A DNA stretch of 64,000 bases from an uncultured Roseburia sp. (GTDB lineage: Bacteria; Bacillota; Clostridia; Lachnospirales; Lachnospiraceae). Made by a program: the position numbers and the translations under genes. Positions 61,959-64,000 of the stretch are shown one piece after another. Below the pieces are notes generated by a model. That model had not been told where the DNA came from, did no database searches, and saw only the letters and a program-made list of their open reading frames with translations. The stretch spans positions 171,554-235,553 of the forward strand of contig UQNW01000002.1 of assembly GCA_900542495.1 (NCBI GenBank), given 5' to 3'. Numbering within the stretch: the first letter of the stretch is position 1; each line of letters starts with the position of its first letter.

Positions 61959-62732
61959 TTATTTTTCATATACACTTACATATTTTTCTGCTGCCGTGAT
62001 ATACAATCCCGATTTAAGCTTGTACATTCTGCCACTGCCTACCTTAATAGTTCCTTCGGCAATGGTAAATACTTCATTCTTCTGTACTCTGCCTGAAACT
62101 GCTGCTTTATCCCAGCTTGGAGACTTTCTCACTGCCAAATCATCAACCAGAACTTTCACATACTTCTTTTTATCCGGAAGTTGTACCGGTGCAACTGGCT
62201 TTGGTGTTGCCTGTACGTAATCCGCAAGAGCATAGGCAATTGCTGTGCAGATCTGTTCAAACTGGTGCTGATATGTGGTAGCATCCGGATCATTTACAAA
62301 GCATACCTCAATTAACATTGATTTTGCTTTGGTCTTTTTAATTACATATAATCCGCTACCTTCTTTTACTCCACGGTTTGTTAATCCAAGAGCTGCGATG
62401 TGCTCACAAACCTCTACTGCATCAGGATACTGTCTACCTTTATAGGTGTACACTTCCACTCCATGTCCTTTTCTGGCTTTGTCATTATTAAAATGAATGC
62501 TAATAAAATAATCCAAATCAGTACGATTCGCCATATTTACCGCCTGTTGTAAATATGCTGACTGCGATGCAGCCTTGTCCACTGTACAAGGTACAACCTC
62601 CACTCCACATGCCTTAAACATCTCTGTCAGACGATTACATACTTTTCTTGTTTCGATGCTCTCTACGATCACACCGGATGTGCCTGATCCCGGTCCTGAT
62701 AATGTATGTCCTGCGTTTAATCCGATTCTCAT
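61959..62732 (-). CDS. Phage endolysin, N-acetylmuramoyl-L-alanine amidase (Amidase_3)
   Basis: Cuts the bond between MurNAc and the stem peptide to lyse the host. The 257 residues begin MRIGLNAGHTLSGPG with the first zinc His at residue 9. DYFISIHFNND supplies another His, and SMLIEVCFVNDPD carries the catalytic Glu. After a Pro-rich linker near residue 185 there is an SH3-like wall-binding domain with YVKVLVDDLAVRKSP. The gene follows the holin by three bases, a standard lysis pair. No signal peptide is present, as expected for a holin-dependent lysin. Confidence 0.94.
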   Translation of the reverse strand: MRIGLNAGHTLSGPGSGTSGVIVESIETRKVCNRLTEMFKACGVEVVPCTVDKAASQSAYLQQAVNMANRTDLDYFISIHFNNDKARKGHGVEVYTYKGRQYPDAVEVCEHIAALGLTNRGVKEGSGLYVIKKTKAKSMLIEVCFVNDPDATTYQHQFEQICTAIAYALADYVQATPKPVAPVQLPDKKKYVKVLVDDLAVRKSPSWDKAAVSGRVQKNEVFTIAEGTIKVGSGRMYKLKSGLYITAAEKYVSVYEK

Positions 62733-62735
62733 AAC

Positions 62736-63005
62736 TTATTTTTCCTCCTTATTAATGTACTGTTTAAACATCTGGTGCAGTCCAGTGCTTGCTAAACCGC
62801 TGAATAATCCACTTAATAAAATAGGTGCTGTAACTGTCCATCCGTTAATCCAAACTGCCAGAATAACACCCAAGACAGCACAGATGGTAGGAATGTATTT
62901 ATTATCCACATCTTTGATCCACTTCTTCACGACATAGCCTACACAAAGGCAAATGCCTACAATCACTGGCACCATAAATTCTGTTAAAAATCCTAAATCT
63001 GTCAT
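62736..63005 (-). CDS. Phage holin (Hol44-like)
   Basis: An 89-residue membrane protein with hydrophobic helices near residues 9-27, 38-55 and 58-75 and a charged C-terminus (FKQYINKEEK). The PVIVGICLCVGYVVKKWI segment and AVLGVILAVWINGW fit phage holins found before amidases in Clostridia. It would form the pore that times lysis. It sits three bases from the endolysin gene. Confidence 0.88.
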   Translation of the reverse strand: MTDLGFLTEFMVPVIVGICLCVGYVVKKWIKDVDNKYIPTICAVLGVILAVWINGWTVTAPILLSGLFSGLASTGLHQMFKQYINKEEK

Positions 63006-63007
63006 GT

Positions 63008-63325
63008 TTAAATCCTCTCTTTCTGCTTCAGATGAAGCTCTTCAATCTCATTTTTCATTTTTGTCACCATGCCATTGCCGCCAAGTTCGTGGTACGCCTC
63101 GTACATCTCTTGAAAATTCTGGTACGCATAGGATGGTATCTCTCCCAACTTCATGTACTTATCATGGTACTCGATCAACTGAACCCGAAGCAGCAACATT
63201 GTTCCCCGACTATTTGCATCCCTGTCATTCTTCTGACGTTTCAGCAGCCACACTATGTATCCCATAAATGCTGTCAAAACAATCGGCAATGCAATTGTGT
63301 AAGTCTGTGATAAAAAATTCACCAA
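63008..63325 (-). CDS. Small phage membrane protein, holin-associated
   Basis: About 105 residues with one N-terminal membrane helix (about residues 8-28) and a helical, charged remainder including LLLRVQLIEYHDKYMKLGEIPSYA. Such proteins commonly precede the holin in Firmicute phages and are of unknown role; an anti-holin or second holin is possible. The start is TTG 63325 or GTG 63322, with AAAGGAG about eight to eleven bases upstream. Confidence 0.8.
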   Translation of the reverse strand: MVNFLSQTYTIALPIVLTAFMGYIVWLLKRQKNDRDANSRGTMLLLRVQLIEYHDKYMKLGEIPSYAYQNFQEMYEAYHELGGNGMVTKMKNEIEELHLKQKERI

Positions 63326-63400
63326 TGGTCCATCTCCTTTGTTTTTTTATAGTTTGATTATAATTCCACCAACCTTCCTTTTTGTGCCAACTTTAAAGCG

Positions 63401-63450
63401 CAAAAAAAGCGCCGGGCAACTAACCCTTTAAAGGTCAATTGTTCGGCGCT
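63401..63450 (-). terminator. Long GC-rich terminator upstream of the lysis genes
   Basis: On the minus strand AGCGCCG at one end pairs with CGGCGCT at the other around an inner imperfect stem, followed by seven T. It lies 14 bases past the winged-helix gene and 75 bases before the lysis genes. Partial termination or antitermination could set lysis-gene expression. Confidence 0.85.
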
Positions 63451-63464
63451 AGGCTCTGGAAATA

Positions 63465-63731
63465 TTATAACACTCTTATTTCGATTGTGCTATTATTTTC
63501 TTCATGATTTAACATAGGTATTCCTTTTTCTGTTAATACATAAAAAATGCTGCAGGGTTCAGGGCTCTCCGACAATGGTATCGGCGGTATCTTTCTGATT
63601 AATCCTTTATCTAGCATATCATCAATCAAATCCCGAACTATAAGTTCCTGTTCATGCAAGTCGCGTGCCACTGTGTGAAAGCTCACTGGTTTTCCTTCCT
63701 GTAACATACTTTTAATAACTTTTTCTTTCAT
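63465..63731 (-). CDS. Small winged-helix-like phage protein
   Basis: An 88-residue protein from ATG 63731 (AAGGAGG eight bases upstream). The pattern KEKVIKSMLQEGKPVSFHTV, DLIDDMLDKGLIRKIPP and a final FYVLTEKGIPML is that of a compact winged helix: three helices, then a wing ending in LTEKG. It may regulate phage or host genes; the target is unknown. It is an independent unit between a terminator and an A/T-rich upstream region. Confidence 0.7.
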   Translation of the reverse strand: MKEKVIKSMLQEGKPVSFHTVARDLHEQELIVRDLIDDMLDKGLIRKIPPIPLSESPEPCSIFYVLTEKGIPMLNHEENNSTIEIRVL

Positions 63732-64000
63732 GGTCTTTACCTCCTTATGCATTCACAATAGCACTAACTTATTTTTTACTGCCCCCTCTTTTGGTAAAAA
63801 TTTTTAATTTTTATGCGACATACATATTGTATTTTCTCTCAATATCTCTATCTTCGAGAATCATATAGCCTTTTTTCAAAATGTCTACCGAACCAGAGTT
63901 TAACTGATAAAATGACATTTTATGTGTTATCGTCTAGCACTGATACTAGAGATGATTACTCTGTTGGATTTTTAATTGATAATAGCCTTATTGGTTATAT
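63732..64000. other. Window-end phage region without a clear gene
   Basis: About 270 bases, A/T-rich. On the minus strand all three frames carry stops in the last 30 bases, so any gene entering from the right ends at the edge. One 35-codon minus ORF (63810-63918, starting MSFYQLNSGSV) and one plus ORF running off the edge (from 63912, or in frame from 63813, containing MTFYVLSSSTDTRDDYSVGF) overlap at the near-palindrome AAAATGACATTTT. Neither has a good ribosome site. I cannot decide which, if either, is real. Confidence 0.4.

Larger units (their letters stand above)
60090..64000. mobile_element. Lysis-side end of a prophage inserted in cotJC (right end beyond window)
   Basis: From 60090 on, the DNA is no longer cotJ-like. 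All clear genes lie on the minus strand and read, from right to left, as a late phage run: small winged-helix gene, membrane protein, holin, endolysin amidase, then two accessory genes and a terminator next to the junction. Base composition of the accessory genes is visibly more A/T-rich than neighbouring chromosome. The left attachment junction is within or beside the EELAH codons (about 60075-60092). Integrase and the other junction are not in the window. Confidence 0.85.

Noticed and set aside
1..64000. tRNA or rRNA genes
   Set aside because: No cloverleaf or rRNA sequence was noticed on either strand; a tRNAscan run would be decisive.

Overview
The window looks like a low-to-moderate GC, motile, spore-gene-bearing Firmicute of the family Lachnospiraceae, most like Roseburia or a close relative such as the Agathobacter/Eubacterium rectale group. 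This is an inference from protein character and gene order. The order codY, flgB-flgC-fliE-fliF and so on through sigD, then rpsB-tsf, pyrH-frr-uppS-cdsA, is the same long synteny block as the fla/che region of Bacillus subtilis. Most genes here lie on the minus strand.

Positions 1-7852 hold housekeeping genes on the minus strand: the start of cdsA, then uppS, frr and pyrH, and rpsB-tsf. A bactofilin, a membrane-anchored NodB-type deacetylase with two altered active-site residues, and a chemoreceptor lie between tsf and pyrH. A strong sigma-A promoter drives rpsB, and a perfect 14-bp terminator hairpin separates rpsB from tsf.

Positions 8063-41256 form one flagellar and chemotaxis supercluster, read from right to left. 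It encodes the rod and basal body (flgB, flgC, fliE, fliF), the switch and export ATPase (fliG, fliH, fliI, fliJ), hook building (fliK, flgD, a TIGR02530-type protein, flgE), and the stator (flbD, motA, motB). It continues with fliL, fliM, fliY and cheY, the export gate (fliO, fliP, fliQ, fliR, flhB, flhA), flhF and flhG, a PilZ protein, cheB, cheA, cheW, cheC, cheD, sigD, and four poorly known small genes. An internal promoter precedes flbD. FlgD is unusual: a surface-protein-like helical module and a seven-unit 18-bp repeat tail are fused to it.

Positions 41446-47884 hold codY, with its own promoter and a CodY-like box, then a comM-dprA-topA operon and an uninterrupted sigK-like sporulation sigma factor. 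Positions 48208-56581 are a mixed stretch. It holds a pseudouridine synthase, a DUF5662 protein, a GH13 debranching-enzyme relative that has lost its catalytic residues, an HD-GYP phosphodiesterase, a DUF1292 protein, a UvrD-family helicase and gltX. Positions 56737-59140 are a feoA-feoB operon whose promoter carries a near-perfect 16-bp palindrome between its -35 and -10 boxes.

Positions 59408-60089 are cotJA, cotJB and only the first 68 codons of cotJC, a spore-coat manganese-catalase-like gene. CotJC homology stops abruptly at position 60089, and phage-type DNA continues to the end of the window. That DNA contains a terminator, a two-gene cassette of unknown function (a soluble protein plus a four-helix membrane protein), an amidase endolysin, a holin, a second small membrane protein and a small winged-helix protein, all on the minus strand. 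This is best read as the lysis-side end of a prophage inserted in a sporulation gene, an arrangement like the sigK skin element or SP-beta in spsM. The other half of cotJC and the recombinase should lie beyond 64000. The two-gene cassette is the best candidate here for an undescribed phage-borne defence or exclusion system.
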